NCBI GenBank assembly: GCA_963839725.1
Contig: CAWIWT010000018.1
Span: 62,001-126,000 of the forward strand
Reading direction: 5' to 3'
DNA length: 64,000 bases
Source: Kumtagia sp963839725
GTDB taxonomy: Bacteria > Pseudomonadota > Alphaproteobacteria > Rhizobiales > Rhizobiaceae
A model generated the notes under the pieces. It was given only the letters and a program-made list of their open reading frames with translations, searched no databases and had not been told where the DNA came from. A program made the translations under genes and the position numbers. Positions within the stretch are counted from its first letter, which is position 1. Each line of letters starts with the position of its first letter. Of the stretch, positions 1 through 8,102 are shown one piece after another.

Positions 1-439
1 CATTGACATCCTTCACCAGCCAGTTGTGCTTGGTGCAAGGCCGCGTGATGCCGACCGTATCGCATTCCTGGAAAGCGTCCGAGCCGATCAGTGTCGTCGG
101 CACCTGACCGGTGATGCAGACCAGGGGAATCGAGTCCATCAGCGCGTCCTGCAGCGGCGTTACCGCATTGGTCGCACCAGGCCCCGACGTCACCAGCATG
201 ACGCCCGGCTTACAGGTAGAGCGCGCATAGCCCTCCGCCGCATGCCCCGCCCCCTGCTCGTGACGCACAAGGATGTGCTGAACGTCGTCCTGTTGGAACA
301 ACTCGTCATAGATTGGAAGCACCGCGCCACCTGGATAGCCGAAGATGTGCTTGACGCCATTATCCTTCAGCGCCTGAACCACCATCTCGGCGCCCGTCAT
401 TTCGCGTTTTCCGCCGTCGCTTTTCGCGGTGCTTGTCAT
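1..439 (-). CDS. ilvI: Acetolactate synthase large subunit, N-terminal part
   Basis: This is the first step of branched-chain amino acid synthesis, a thiamine-diphosphate enzyme that condenses pyruvate to acetolactate or acetohydroxybutyrate. About 146 N-terminal residues are visible and the gene continues beyond the left edge. The TPP-binding N-terminal domain is clear: IFGYPGGAVLPIYDEL, the catalytic glutamate in HILVRHEQGAGHAAEGYAR, then GVMLVTSGPGATN and ALMDSIPLVCITGQV. The start is the ATG ending at 439. About 60 bases upstream lies a transcription attenuator, and before that a Leu/Ile/Val-rich leader peptide, so expression should follow branched-chain aminoacyl-tRNA supply. The regulatory subunit ilvH would be expected further left, outside the window. 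Confidence 0.95.
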   Translation of the reverse strand, partial: MTSTAKSDGGKREMTGAEMVVQALKDNGVKHIFGYPGGAVLPIYDELFQQDDVQHILVRHEQGAGHAAEGYARSTCKPGVMLVTSGPGATNAVTPLQDALMDSIPLVCITGQVPTTLIGSDAFQECDTVGITRPCTKHNWLVKDVN

Positions 440-500
440 CTTTGCAGTCCTGTCCGTTTCGCCGTCTGCGGCTGGCTATTCGTTTAGTCGTGTTCAGGGC

Positions 501-527
501 AATAAAAAAGGCCCCCGGGGGAGCCTG
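501..527 (-). terminator. Attenuator terminator of ilvI
   Basis: Read on the minus strand, a GC-rich stem (AGGCTCC paired with GGGGCCT around a short CCCG loop) runs straight into six T. It lies between the leader peptide stop and the ilvI start, the position of an intrinsic attenuator. A competing long hairpin (GCGCATGGG near 574-582 pairing with CCCATGCGC near 534-543, with an inner GGCGG/CCGCC stem) overlaps the end of the leader peptide and could act as the pause or protector structure. The exact alternative antiterminator is inferred, not modelled. Confidence 0.8.
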
Positions 528-559
528 TGTTCTGCGCATGGGAGCTTGTCGCCCGGCGG

Positions 560-613
560 TTACACCGCCTTGCCCATGCGCCTTCCTACTACGAGAATAA
601 GTGTTGTTTTCAT
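560..613 (-). CDS. ilv leader peptide (17 aa)
   Basis: The short reading frame encodes MKTTLILVVGRRMGKAV. Five consecutive regulatory residues, Leu-Ile-Leu-Val-Val, match the three amino acids whose synthesis ilvI begins. It is followed by a stem-loop and by an intrinsic terminator before ilvI, the standard arrangement of ribosome-mediated attenuation known from ilv operons in proteobacteria. A strong promoter (622-651) places the transcription start only a few bases before the ATG, so the peptide is probably translated from a leaderless or nearly leaderless transcript, as reported for the Sinorhizobium trp leader. Confidence 0.8.
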   Translation of the reverse strand: MKTTLILVVGRRMGKAV

Positions 614-621
614 GGGCGCGA

Positions 622-651
622 ACAATAGGAAGCCAAGCCCCATCCTGTCAA
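622..651 (-). promoter_or_regulatory. Promoter of the ilv leader-ilvI transcript
   Basis: On the minus strand there is a perfect -35 TTGACA (646-651), an 18-base spacer and -10 TATTGT (622-627). A start about seven bases downstream would fall near 615, just before the leader peptide ATG at 613. This is a sequence-pattern call. Confidence 0.65.
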
Positions 652-678
652 CCTGGAATGTGCCACAGCGTGACGTTC

Positions 679-1275
679 TCAAGCTTGCCCGTCGGCGTGA
701 CGCCGGACGACCCGCTCGAGCAATGGCAGATAATCTCGGAACGATCGGGTTCTCATGCCGGCGATCTTGCCGCCCTCGTCCCAAAGCCTGACCCGAACCG
801 CCTCGTTGTGGAACGGATCGCCGCGGAACGCGCCGACCTCTTCATTGGTCATCGGCCCCCCTTGCAAGGAAAGCGTATGAACGGATGCCGGCGAGAGTTT
901 TGAAAAATACGTCGGATCGGTCGCGCAAAGATAGCGCTTGGCCGCAACATGCATCCGCACGCAAGCGACGACGACCGGCGGAAAATACGGGGCCAGAACA
1001 TCGCCTCCTGCCTCATCGTGATGCTTGTCCTCGACATCGTCCGGCGAATATGTCCCGAATTCGCTGGTGAAATGCCCGATGTCGTGAAGCAGCGCGGCCG
1101 CAACCAGCTCGTCCTCGGCATTTTCCTGTTCGGCCAGCCAGGCGCTCTGCAACATGTGTTCGGACACTGTCACCGGTTCGCCGAGATAAGCTTCAGCTCC
1201 GCGCCGCTCAAAAATATCGGCTATGAACTCGACAATCCCTTCCGGCATTTCTGATATCGGCGCTTGGTTGCTCAT
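679..1275 (-). CDS. tmpB: HD-domain mixed-valent diiron oxygenase, TmpB/PhnZ-like
   Basis: The 198-residue HD-domain protein most resembles the C-P bond cleaving oxygenases PhnZ and TmpB, which oxidise a 1-hydroxyphosphonate to a carboxylic acid plus phosphate. Visible signatures are Tyr30 and Glu33 in YLGE (the gating Tyr-x-x-Glu pair of this class), His40, the HD pair His64-Asp65 in ALLHDIGH, the His85-His86 region and His109. Its start overlaps the stop of the upstream dioxygenase gene by four bases, so the two are translationally coupled. In the known TmpA/TmpB pathway the pair turns 2-trimethylaminoethylphosphonate into glycine betaine and phosphate. Other HD oxygenases of unknown substrate cannot be excluded by sequence alone. 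Confidence 0.75.
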   Translation of the reverse strand: MSNQAPISEMPEGIVEFIADIFERRGAEAYLGEPVTVSEHMLQSAWLAEQENAEDELVAAALLHDIGHFTSEFGTYSPDDVEDKHHDEAGGDVLAPYFPPVVVACVRMHVAAKRYLCATDPTYFSKLSPASVHTLSLQGGPMTNEEVGAFRGDPFHNEAVRVRLWDEGGKIAGMRTRSFRDYLPLLERVVRRHADGQA

Positions 1276-2423
1276 TCTGCCGCCTGCCTGGTTTCTGCCT
1301 CAAGAGCTGCCAGAGTCGACAGCAATCCATCCTTGTCGGCGTAGCAGCCTTGCAGCCAGCGCCTTCCGGTCCCGGAAAACGCTTTTCGCGCATGAAGCAC
1401 GCGGGTGTTGTCGACGATGAAGCTCTCACCGGAGGCGAGCTTGAAGGTAACCTCGAACCGTGGATCCTCGATCAGTTCGGCAAACCGCCGGTATGCCCGG
1501 TAGTAGGCCGTCATTTCGTCGAAAGGCACATCGACGACGGGCGCCAGAGACCGGTTGTTGAAGCGGATCGCGATGAGTTCTCCGTCCGGCCCGAGCTCGA
1601 TCATCGGCCGCTTTGATGCGAGCCGCACCCCGGTTGAGCCTGCGTATTCGAACCGCGCGGCATGCGTGCACAGCAGCCGGAACCCTTCCGGGTCTTCTTG
1701 CTGCAGGGCGCGTGCAATCGCAAAGCCGTCGACGAGACTGGATTCCCCGCCATCCACCGTATTCTCGATGCAGGCCAGCAGCTGCAAAGTCGGCACGGGA
1801 TCGCGATATGGATTATCCGTATGCGGCTGCAGGCCGAGATTGGTGTAGGCGAGATTGGTCGGATTCACTTCCGCGCGGACCTCGAACCAGCGGCCGTAAT
1901 TTGTCTCTCGCACGTAACCGAACAGCTCAACAACCTTGAGAAGCGCGCCGCTTTCCGCAGGAAGGTCGTCCATCACTGCAAAGCCATAGCTACGAACGGC
2001 GCTAAGCCATCCGGAAAGTACGCTCCGTTCGCGGCTGGCAGCCACATAGGACGCGCGCGGCAGTGTCTGCTGCATTTCCGCGCCGGTCCATCGCACAACG
2101 CGGTCGCCGGTCCAGCCGGCTGCCTGTATGGCCGAGCGGTCATATATATGGGCAGCCAACCAAGAGGTAGGAAAGCGAACGGTCTTGTTCTCGGGCAAGA
2201 AGGTGACCTGCAACTCGCTCCCTACGATACTCGCCTCTGAAATGACTGTATCGCGCGGAATATCGAGGATTGTGATCAGCCGTTGGCCATTGCCGGGGCT
2301 GCGCGTTCCTGCATCAACGGCGTTGTCGCGCAGCCAGACCGCATGAAAGCGAGCAGCGCTCCCGTCCGCCATTTGGACTTCGACGGCAGTACCGCCATCC
2401 AGCAAACGAACTGCGTCCCGCAT
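1272..2423 (-). CDS. tmpA: Fe(II)/2-oxoglutarate dioxygenase, TmpA-like (gamma-butyrobetaine hydroxylase family)
   Basis: The 383-residue protein has the two-domain layout of gamma-butyrobetaine hydroxylases: an N-terminal DUF971-like domain (about residues 10-95, with WLRDN and PTSWL) and a C-terminal TauD/TfdA oxygenase domain. The iron ligands are His and Asp in LQPHTDNPYRD and the distal His in FIVDNTRVLHARKAF, and the 2-oxoglutarate arginine is in the closing GRRWLQGCY segment. A GGGAGG ribosome site precedes the ATG. The four-base overlap with an HD oxygenase identifies the pair as likely TmpA-TmpB rather than carnitine synthesis: TmpA hydroxylates 2-trimethylaminoethylphosphonate at C1. 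The role is inferred from gene pairing. Confidence 0.75.
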   Translation of the reverse strand: MRDAVRLLDGGTAVEVQMADGSAARFHAVWLRDNAVDAGTRSPGNGQRLITILDIPRDTVISEASIVGSELQVTFLPENKTVRFPTSWLAAHIYDRSAIQAAGWTGDRVVRWTGAEMQQTLPRASYVAASRERSVLSGWLSAVRSYGFAVMDDLPAESGALLKVVELFGYVRETNYGRWFEVRAEVNPTNLAYTNLGLQPHTDNPYRDPVPTLQLLACIENTVDGGESSLVDGFAIARALQQEDPEGFRLLCTHAARFEYAGSTGVRLASKRPMIELGPDGELIAIRFNNRSLAPVVDVPFDEMTAYYRAYRRFAELIEDPRFEVTFKLASGESFIVDNTRVLHARKAFSGTGRRWLQGCYADKDGLLSTLAALEAETRQAAE

Positions 2424-2692
2424 CGCCTACCTCCCGTTCCAGCGAACCAAAAATCCCACTGTACCGTCTACACGGTGCCACTTGTAGCCTTTGTGACAGC
2501 TTGAGAGCCAAGCAAATCGTCGATGCAGCAGATCCAACTACCAACCGATGCCAAGCCGCTTTGGCGGTCACTACAGCAGCGCGTTCCGCAAATTCGAGGA
2601 GCCGCGTTAATCGATTGTGCACCATCGAACAACACCCGGCCTTAACCAGCGTTTCGTAGGGTTGGTCGATCCAAAAAAAGGACGGGACAAAT

Positions 2693-4528
2693 ATGTTTGT
2701 CGAGCGCGATCGAATGGTAGGTGAAGGCACGTCTCAAGAACGGCGCGACGCCAGCCAGGACGACATGCGGGCCCTTGGTCATGTCGTGCAATGTGACGGC
2801 ACGCGAGCGACAATCGCTGCCTTTGCCGATCCTGATGAACTCATGGGTAGTCCACTGTGGACCGTGGGAAAGCTGATTTCAGTCAATCTTGGCGCTGTCC
2901 GCACCGTCGGCCTGGTCTATTCCGTGAGCAAGCCGGATCACAGCTGGAATAGCAACCAACTCAACGAGATCGAGGTCTGCATGGAGTTGGTCGGCGAAGT
3001 GCGCGACCGGCCAGCGCCCCTCAGCCCAATCTTCGACCGCGGCATTACCCAATACCCGCACATTGGCGCAATGTCGCATCGCATTCGTTCCGAAGACCTG
3101 CAGGCGGTCTACGATCTCGCCGGACGGCACTCCATAACTGTGGGTTCTCTCTCGCAGGATGAGGAGATCGAGGCACGCATCGCGGTCGACGACACACTGG
3201 CCCGCCACTTCGCGGTGGTAGGAACCACCGGCGTGGGTAAGTCCACCGCTGTCGCCCTGCTACTGCGCAAGATGATCGAGGCGCGGTCAGACCTGCGCAT
3301 TCTCATTCTCGATCCTCATAACGAGTTTGCGGGCGCGTTGTCCGAATACAGCTACAAGATCGACACCAACACGCTCGAACTGCCATTCTGGTTGTTCAAA
3401 TTGGAAGAGTTCGCGGAAGTGCTCTTCCGCGGCCGGGAAGTCGATGCGGACGAATACGAGGTTCTGCGCGACCTTATTCCGATTGCCAAAGGTCTCTACC
3501 GCAGCGCCAATTCCACCACGGTTCTGCGGCGCGGCGGAGACTCGATTACCGCCGATCTGCCAATTCCCTATAGAATCGCCGATCTGATCCGCTTGATCGA
3601 CGAACGCATGGGATTGCTGGAGAGCAAGCCGTCCCGGCCCGTCTACAAATCGCTCCGTATCCGCCTGGAGTCGGCGATCAACGACCCGCGCTACCGTTTC
3701 ATGTTCGCATCGCGGCTGATCGAGGATTCCATTCACGAAACGATCGGCAAGATTTTCCGCGTGCCAACCGGTGGGCGCCCCATCACGTGCTTTGAAATGG
3801 CCGGCCTGCCGTCGGAAATCGTCAATGCGGTCTGTTCGGTCCTGGCACGCCTGGCATTCGACCTTGCCCTGTTCAGCGAGGGCAAGCTTCGGTTGCTCTT
3901 GCTTTGCGAGGAGGCGCACCGCTATATGCCCTCCAACCCGAACCTCGGTTTCGCGCCGACCCGCCACGCACTGTCGCGTATTGCAAAGGAAGGCCGCAAA
4001 TACGGCTGCTTCCTCGGCGTCGTCACACAGCGTCCAGGCGAGCTCGACCCGACTATTCTGTCGCAATGCTCGACGATCTTCACCATGCGCCTCGCTAATG
4101 AGCAGGACCAGGCGATCATCCGTTCGGCTATCGCCAACTCCTCGGCGTCCACGCTCTCCTTCCTGTCGTCTATGGGCCAACGCGAGGCGATTGCCTTCGG
4201 TGAAGGCGTCGCCACCACGATGCGCATGCGTTTCGAACGTCTGAGCCTCGACAAAATTCCGGGCGCCGGAAGGCGGCATGAGGCCGACGTGGTTGCCGAC
4301 CGCGGCGGAGAAGTCGATCTTGCACTGATTATCGAGCGGCTGCGCAATGTCGACCGGCCGAATAACTCGCAGCGGGTCAGCGAGCCGGTGGAATCCCGTC
4401 TCCAGCCAGGCGATCCGGGCTACAAGAAGCCGAGCGAGCAACCTTTCGTATTGGAGACCGGCCCGAATACCAACGCCCCAAAGCTGGATACGCGCAGCCC
4501 GGGTTTCGGTATGCGCGCCAATTCCTAG
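2693..4528 (+). CDS. HerA-like hexameric ATPase (HAS-barrel, DUF87)
   Basis: A 611-residue P-loop ATPase of the HerA/FtsK superfamily, which pumps DNA as a hexameric ring in end resection or segregation. An N-terminal HAS-barrel (about residues 28-110) precedes the motor. Walker A is GTTGVGKST near residue 180 and Walker B is LLLLCEEAHRYMP near residue 405. The sensor region with VTQRPGELDPTILSQC and the C-terminal MRLANEQDQ segment are also typical. About 70 C-terminal residues are low-complexity. No NurA nuclease partner is visible nearby, as is usual for the lone alphaproteobacterial HerA homologues. The first ATG is used, although the domain homology begins about 25 residues later and the ribosome site is weak. 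A terminator follows. Confidence 0.85.
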   Translation: MFVERDRMVGEGTSQERRDASQDDMRALGHVVQCDGTRATIAAFADPDELMGSPLWTVGKLISVNLGAVRTVGLVYSVSKPDHSWNSNQLNEIEVCMELVGEVRDRPAPLSPIFDRGITQYPHIGAMSHRIRSEDLQAVYDLAGRHSITVGSLSQDEEIEARIAVDDTLARHFAVVGTTGVGKSTAVALLLRKMIEARSDLRILILDPHNEFAGALSEYSYKIDTNTLELPFWLFKLEEFAEVLFRGREVDADEYEVLRDLIPIAKGLYRSANSTTVLRRGGDSITADLPIPYRIADLIRLIDERMGLLESKPSRPVYKSLRIRLESAINDPRYRFMFASRLIEDSIHETIGKIFRVPTGGRPITCFEMAGLPSEIVNAVCSVLARLAFDLALFSEGKLRLLLLCEEAHRYMPSNPNLGFAPTRHALSRIAKEGRKYGCFLGVVTQRPGELDPTILSQCSTIFTMRLANEQDQAIIRSAIANSSASTLSFLSSMGQREAIAFGEGVATTMRMRFERLSLDKIPGAGRRHEADVVADRGGEVDLALIIERLRNVDRPNNSQRVSEPVESRLQPGDPGYKKPSEQPFVLETGPNTNAPKLDTRSPGFGMRANS

Positions 4529-4554
4529 CCGAGAGCTGCTTGCGTTCACATTGA

Positions 4555-4597
4555 AACCACCCGCCGATTACTCGGAGCGGCGGGTGGTTGTCTTTTT
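4555..4597 (+). terminator. Intrinsic terminator after the HerA-like gene
   Basis: A perfect 12-base stem, AACCACCCGCCG (4555-4566) with CGGCGGGTGGTT (4578-4589), closes an 11-base loop and is followed by TCTTTTT. It begins 27 bases after the stop codon of the HerA-like gene. Confidence 0.9.
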
Positions 4598-4717
4598 GAG
4601 ATGCTGATCCGGCGTTGGCACTCGTGTCGCGAGCGGCCCGCGCAGTGGCCTTCCGGGGCGAAGGAGATCAGCCCACCAAGCCATCGATAGTCGAACAGCC
4701 GAGTTGCGCCGCGAGAG

Positions 4718-5509
4718 TCACGCGCTGACGCGGTTACGTCCGAGCTTCTTGGCTTGATAGAGTTGCTGATCGGCGCGCCGGAAAAATTCCTCGGCGCTTT
4801 CCCTGTGGTTCCACACCGCGAGGCCAACGCTGGAAGTAACCCGCAGCCGCACGTTGCCCGTCAGGATCGGCATCGCGGCGATACCCTTGCGTATACGCTC
4901 CGCAAGCCGGGTCAGGCCTTCAATGTCCATGTTCGGCGCCACGACCGCGAATTCCTCGCCGCCGAGGCGCGCGACGACATCGTGATAGCGAGTCATATCC
5001 TTGAGGCAGCCGGCGACGGAGCGTAGGACTTCATCGCCAACGTCGTGGCCATGACTGTCATTGACCTCCTTGAAATGATCGAGGTCGAAGACCATTAGGC
5101 CGACCGGCTTGTCGATCTTTCTGAATTCCTGAAGATATTCCTTCAGCGCATGGTCAAAATAGCGCCGGTTCTGCATGCCGGTGAGAGCATCGGTAAATGC
5201 GGCCTGTTCGAAAGTCTCGGAGCGGGCGCTGAGCGTCTTCGCCATCGCACGAAGTTTGCCTTCTTCTGTCAGGTGGATCCGCAACTGCGGATAAATGAAG
5301 AAAAGGCCGAAAAACACCGCCGCCGAGATTAGGATGCCGGTTCCGAAGAGTACTCGCTTGAGCTTGATGATCGTGCTTGCAATCGAAGATTGCTCAAATG
5401 CAGCGCTACCCGCCTGTAGTGTATCGTATGCGTAGAGGACCAGACCGCCCGCCACGAGTATGACGACGATGAATACAAAGAATGCTGATTCAGATCTATG
5501 AAGCCCCAT
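4718..5509 (-). CDS. Membrane-anchored GGDEF diguanylate cyclase
   Basis: The protein of 263 residues has two transmembrane segments (about residues 8-28 and 55-75) enclosing a short periplasmic loop, a linker helix, and a C-terminal GGDEF domain. The active-site signature is GGEEF in VVARLGGEEFAVVAP, preceded by DALTGMQNRRYF and MVFDLDHFKEVND, so it should make cyclic di-GMP. An RxxD inhibitory site is not obvious upstream of GGEEF, so product inhibition may be absent. The ATG at 5509 is preferred over a GTG fifteen bases earlier. It stands alone, with no EAL partner in the window. The 118 bases between this gene and the terminator on its left hold no feature I can identify. Confidence 0.88.
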   Translation of the reverse strand: MGLHRSESAFFVFIVVILVAGGLVLYAYDTLQAGSAAFEQSSIASTIIKLKRVLFGTGILISAAVFFGLFFIYPQLRIHLTEEGKLRAMAKTLSARSETFEQAAFTDALTGMQNRRYFDHALKEYLQEFRKIDKPVGLMVFDLDHFKEVNDSHGHDVGDEVLRSVAGCLKDMTRYHDVVARLGGEEFAVVAPNMDIEGLTRLAERIRKGIAAMPILTGNVRLRVTSSVGLAVWNHRESAEEFFRRADQQLYQAKKLGRNRVSA

Positions 5510-5590
5510 CGCCCGTCCGCACACATTTCGTGACTTATCGCATTCAGGGCCTTACGGAAGTCTTAATATCCGCAACCTTTGCGCGAATGC

Positions 5591-6601
5591 TTACCTTTGC
5601 GGAAGGCTGCGTAGCAATTGGACCACACTTGGTAATCCCGATGCGGATCGCTGCGCAAAAGTGCCTTCAAAAACTGTACTTACGGTGTGAATTCTAGTCC
5701 ATTTCGGCCCAAATTGATTTCGGAACCATGTCATCTGCCGTTTTGCATATTGCCTTGTTGCAATCTTTGCGCGAAGTATTGCATCCCCATCTTCCGTTTT
5801 TCCCGACGAGGCTGCTGACAATTCGCGGACACCGATAGCCTTCATCGCAGGTAGGGTGGCATCAAGACCCAAACGCATGAGTTGCTGCACCTCTTCCCGC
5901 GCGCCGAGGCCGATCATTTGGTCGAAGCGGATTTCGATGCGCCGAGCAAGCTCTTCTCTCTCCGGCACGACAACGAACATGTTCGCGGTTGCTTGATCGA
6001 TCAGCGGTTGTCCTTGAACCGACTGCCAATCACGAATTGATCGGCCGGAGCTTTCAAGCACCTCCAGTGCCCTGATAATCCGTTGCCCGTCCGATGGCCT
6101 GAGCGTTGCCGCGGTCTGTGGATCCTCCTGGGTGAGCAGCCGATGAAGCTTGTGCGAGCCCTGTTCATTAAGTTCGTAGCGCCAGCGGTTTCGGATGCCT
6201 TCCGGAATGTCCGGCATCTCGGAAAGGCCCTCGGCCAAAGCGCGGAAATAGAGGCCGGTGCCACCGACGAAGATCGGAACATGGGCATCCAGCGTACCGT
6301 CCTCGATCAGCCGCATGACATCGCGCAGCCACATGCCGGTCGAATAGGCCGTCGATGGATGAATGTGGCCGTAGAGGTGGTGCGGCGCACGTGCGAGGTC
6401 CTCCGGCGCGGGTCGCGCCGTCAGCACGTTCAGCACCGAATAGCCTTGCATGGAATCTGTGTTGATAATGGCGCCGCCCACACGCTCCGCGATATCGAGC
6501 GCCAACGCCGACTTGCCGCTTGCAGTCGGCCCCGCTATCAGGATCGCGTCCTTCAGCCGTCCCCTGCCCTTCTTCCGCGCGGAATCTTCCATGTCGCTCA
6601 T
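5591..6601 (-). CDS. miaA: tRNA dimethylallyltransferase MiaA
   Basis: Transfers a dimethylallyl group to adenosine 37 of tRNAs that read codons starting with U. The 336-residue reading frame shows the P-loop GPTASGKS (residues 24-31), the Thr/Ser-Asp substrate motif INTDSMQGY, the family block IFVGGTGLYFRALAEG and the C-terminal tRNA-contacting segment RQYAKRQMTWFRNQF. Two in-frame ATGs (6601 and 6592) are possible. Either one makes the 5' end overlap or abut the start of serB, which is transcribed the other way from 6591, so each promoter must lie inside the other coding region. The sequence ends normally with a short basic tail. Confidence 0.95.
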   Translation of the reverse strand: MSDMEDSARKKGRGRLKDAILIAGPTASGKSALALDIAERVGGAIINTDSMQGYSVLNVLTARPAPEDLARAPHHLYGHIHPSTAYSTGMWLRDVMRLIEDGTLDAHVPIFVGGTGLYFRALAEGLSEMPDIPEGIRNRWRYELNEQGSHKLHRLLTQEDPQTAATLRPSDGQRIIRALEVLESSGRSIRDWQSVQGQPLIDQATANMFVVVPEREELARRIEIRFDQMIGLGAREEVQQLMRLGLDATLPAMKAIGVRELSAASSGKTEDGDAILRAKIATRQYAKRQMTWFRNQFGPKWTRIHTVSTVFEGTFAQRSASGLPSVVQLLRSLPQR

Positions 6602-7478
6602 CGCCACGCTGATCTCCCACCCGGCCGAGCGGGCGTTGACGTCTTCGCTGGTGGATATGGCATCGCGCGCCGTCATGGCAACCGCAACCCGCTGGCTGGC
6701 ACCGGATGTTGCATGCGATATCGCATTGATGGACAGCCTGGACGCGCAAGGCGCGGAGCACGAACTGCGCGCCACTTTGGCATCCACTCCGATCGACATC
6801 GTTGTCCAACCCGCCGAGGGCCGTCGCAAGCGCATGCTGATCGCCGACATGGACTCGACTATCATCGACCAGGAATGCATCGACGAACTGGCGGACGAAG
6901 TTGGCCTGAAGGACCACGTCGCGGCGATCACCGCGCGCTCGATGAACGGCGAGATCGCGTTCGAGCCAGCATTGCGAGAACGCGTCGCGCTGCTGAAGGG
7001 GCTGGATATCTCGGTCATCGACCGCATCATCGACAATCGACTGACCCTTGCATCTGGCGGGCGCGAACTGGTTGCCACGATGCGCCACAACGGCGCCTGG
7101 ACCGCTCTGGTATCCGGTGGGTTCACCGCGTTCACGCAGCGCATTGGACAAAAGCTCGGCTTCGACGAGAACCGCGCCAACACCCTGCTCGAAACCGAGG
7201 GAAAGCTGACCGGGCAGGTCGCCGAACCGATCCTTGGCCGCGCTGCGAAGGCAATCGCGCTCAATGAAATCGCGGCGCGTTTGGGAATTTCCCCGCAAGA
7301 CGCAATCGCCGTCGGCGATGGCGCAAACGATCTCGACATGCTGATGCTGGCCGGTTCCGGTGTCGCGCTGCATGCCAAGCCAGCCGTCGCTGAGCAAGCA
7401 CGCATTCGCATCAACCATGGCGACCTGACCGCGCTTCTCTACATCCAGGGCTACGCCGAAGCGGATTTCGTCAGATGA
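6591..7478 (+). CDS. serB: Phosphoserine phosphatase SerB
   Basis: Performs the last step of serine synthesis, phosphoserine to serine. It is a HAD-superfamily enzyme of 295 residues: an N-terminal regulatory ACT-like portion (about 1-75), then the phosphatase core with the nucleophile motif ADMDSTII (Asp86, Asp88), the threonine/serine motif ALVSGGFTAF and the metal motif VGDGANDLDML. Length and motif order match rhizobial SerB. The start overlaps that of miaA on the opposite strand. The stop overlaps the start of the next gene by four bases, so serB and the acetyltransferase are probably co-transcribed. Confidence 0.96.
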   Translation: MSLIATLISHPAERALTSSLVDMASRAVMATATRWLAPDVACDIALMDSLDAQGAEHELRATLASTPIDIVVQPAEGRRKRMLIADMDSTIIDQECIDELADEVGLKDHVAAITARSMNGEIAFEPALRERVALLKGLDISVIDRIIDNRLTLASGGRELVATMRHNGAWTALVSGGFTAFTQRIGQKLGFDENRANTLLETEGKLTGQVAEPILGRAAKAIALNEIAARLGISPQDAIAVGDGANDLDMLMLAGSGVALHAKPAVAEQARIRINHGDLTALLYIQGYAEADFVR

Positions 7479-8038
7479 AGATCCTGCAAACCGACCGCCT
7501 CATCGTTCGCAATTGGCAGGAGCGCGACCGCGACCTCTTTCACCGTATCAACGCCGACGATCGGGTCATGGCGTTCTTCCCCTTTCGCCGGGATCGCGCG
7601 GCAAGCGATGTGCTGATGGACGCCATGGTCAAGCAGATCAACGCGGAGGGCTTCGGCTGGGCGGCCGCGGAGCTCGCCGCGACCGGCGAATGCATCGGTT
7701 TTATCGGATTGCACCCCGTCGAGATCGATGGCATTGCGCCGGAGGGTTCTCATGAGATCGGCTGGCGACTCGCACCCGAGTACTGGGGCAAGGGTTACGT
7801 TACCGAAGGTGCGACAGCGCTTGTCGATTTCGCCTTCGACACACTCGGTTTCAATGAAGTCATATCATTCGCCGTCTGGAGCAATATACGGTCCACTGCC
7901 GTCATGGAACGGCTCGGTATGCGCTACGAACGTGATTTCGATCATCCGAAGGTGCCGGATACACACCCGCAGCTGAAAAGGCACAAGCTGTATCGGCTGC
8001 AAAAGACCGATTGGAGAGCCGACCGGCGAACAAACTAA
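7475..8038 (+). CDS. GNAT N-acetyltransferase, RimJ/RimL type
   Basis: A GCN5-related acetyltransferase of 187 residues in the RimJ/RimL branch, which acetylates N-termini of ribosomal proteins or small amines. It opens with the typical ILQTDRLIVRNW strand, has the acetyl-CoA loop region IGWRLAPEYWGKGYVTEG (about residues 90-110), and the closing SVMERLGM-like block STAVMERLGMRYERDF. The four-base overlap with serB indicates translational coupling, but a link to serine metabolism is only suggested. The true substrate cannot be told from sequence. Confidence 0.85.
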   Translation: MKILQTDRLIVRNWQERDRDLFHRINADDRVMAFFPFRRDRAASDVLMDAMVKQINAEGFGWAAAELAATGECIGFIGLHPVEIDGIAPEGSHEIGWRLAPEYWGKGYVTEGATALVDFAFDTLGFNEVISFAVWSNIRSTAVMERLGMRYERDFDHPKVPDTHPQLKRHKLYRLQKTDWRADRRTN

Positions 8039-8102
8039 ATCTTCACCTGTTCATGAGGCGTCTTGTTGTACTAGGTTAAAGCATTCAATTATCGATGGAA
8101 CC

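Noticed and set aside
2430..2690. Possible riboswitch between tmpA and the HerA-like gene
   Set aside because: No recognisable aptamer core or terminator is present; only a general divergent promoter region can be claimed.
6083..7418. Long open frames opposite and out of frame with miaA and serB
   Set aside because: They translate to arginine/alanine/glycine-rich sequence without homology and overlap two conserved genes completely.
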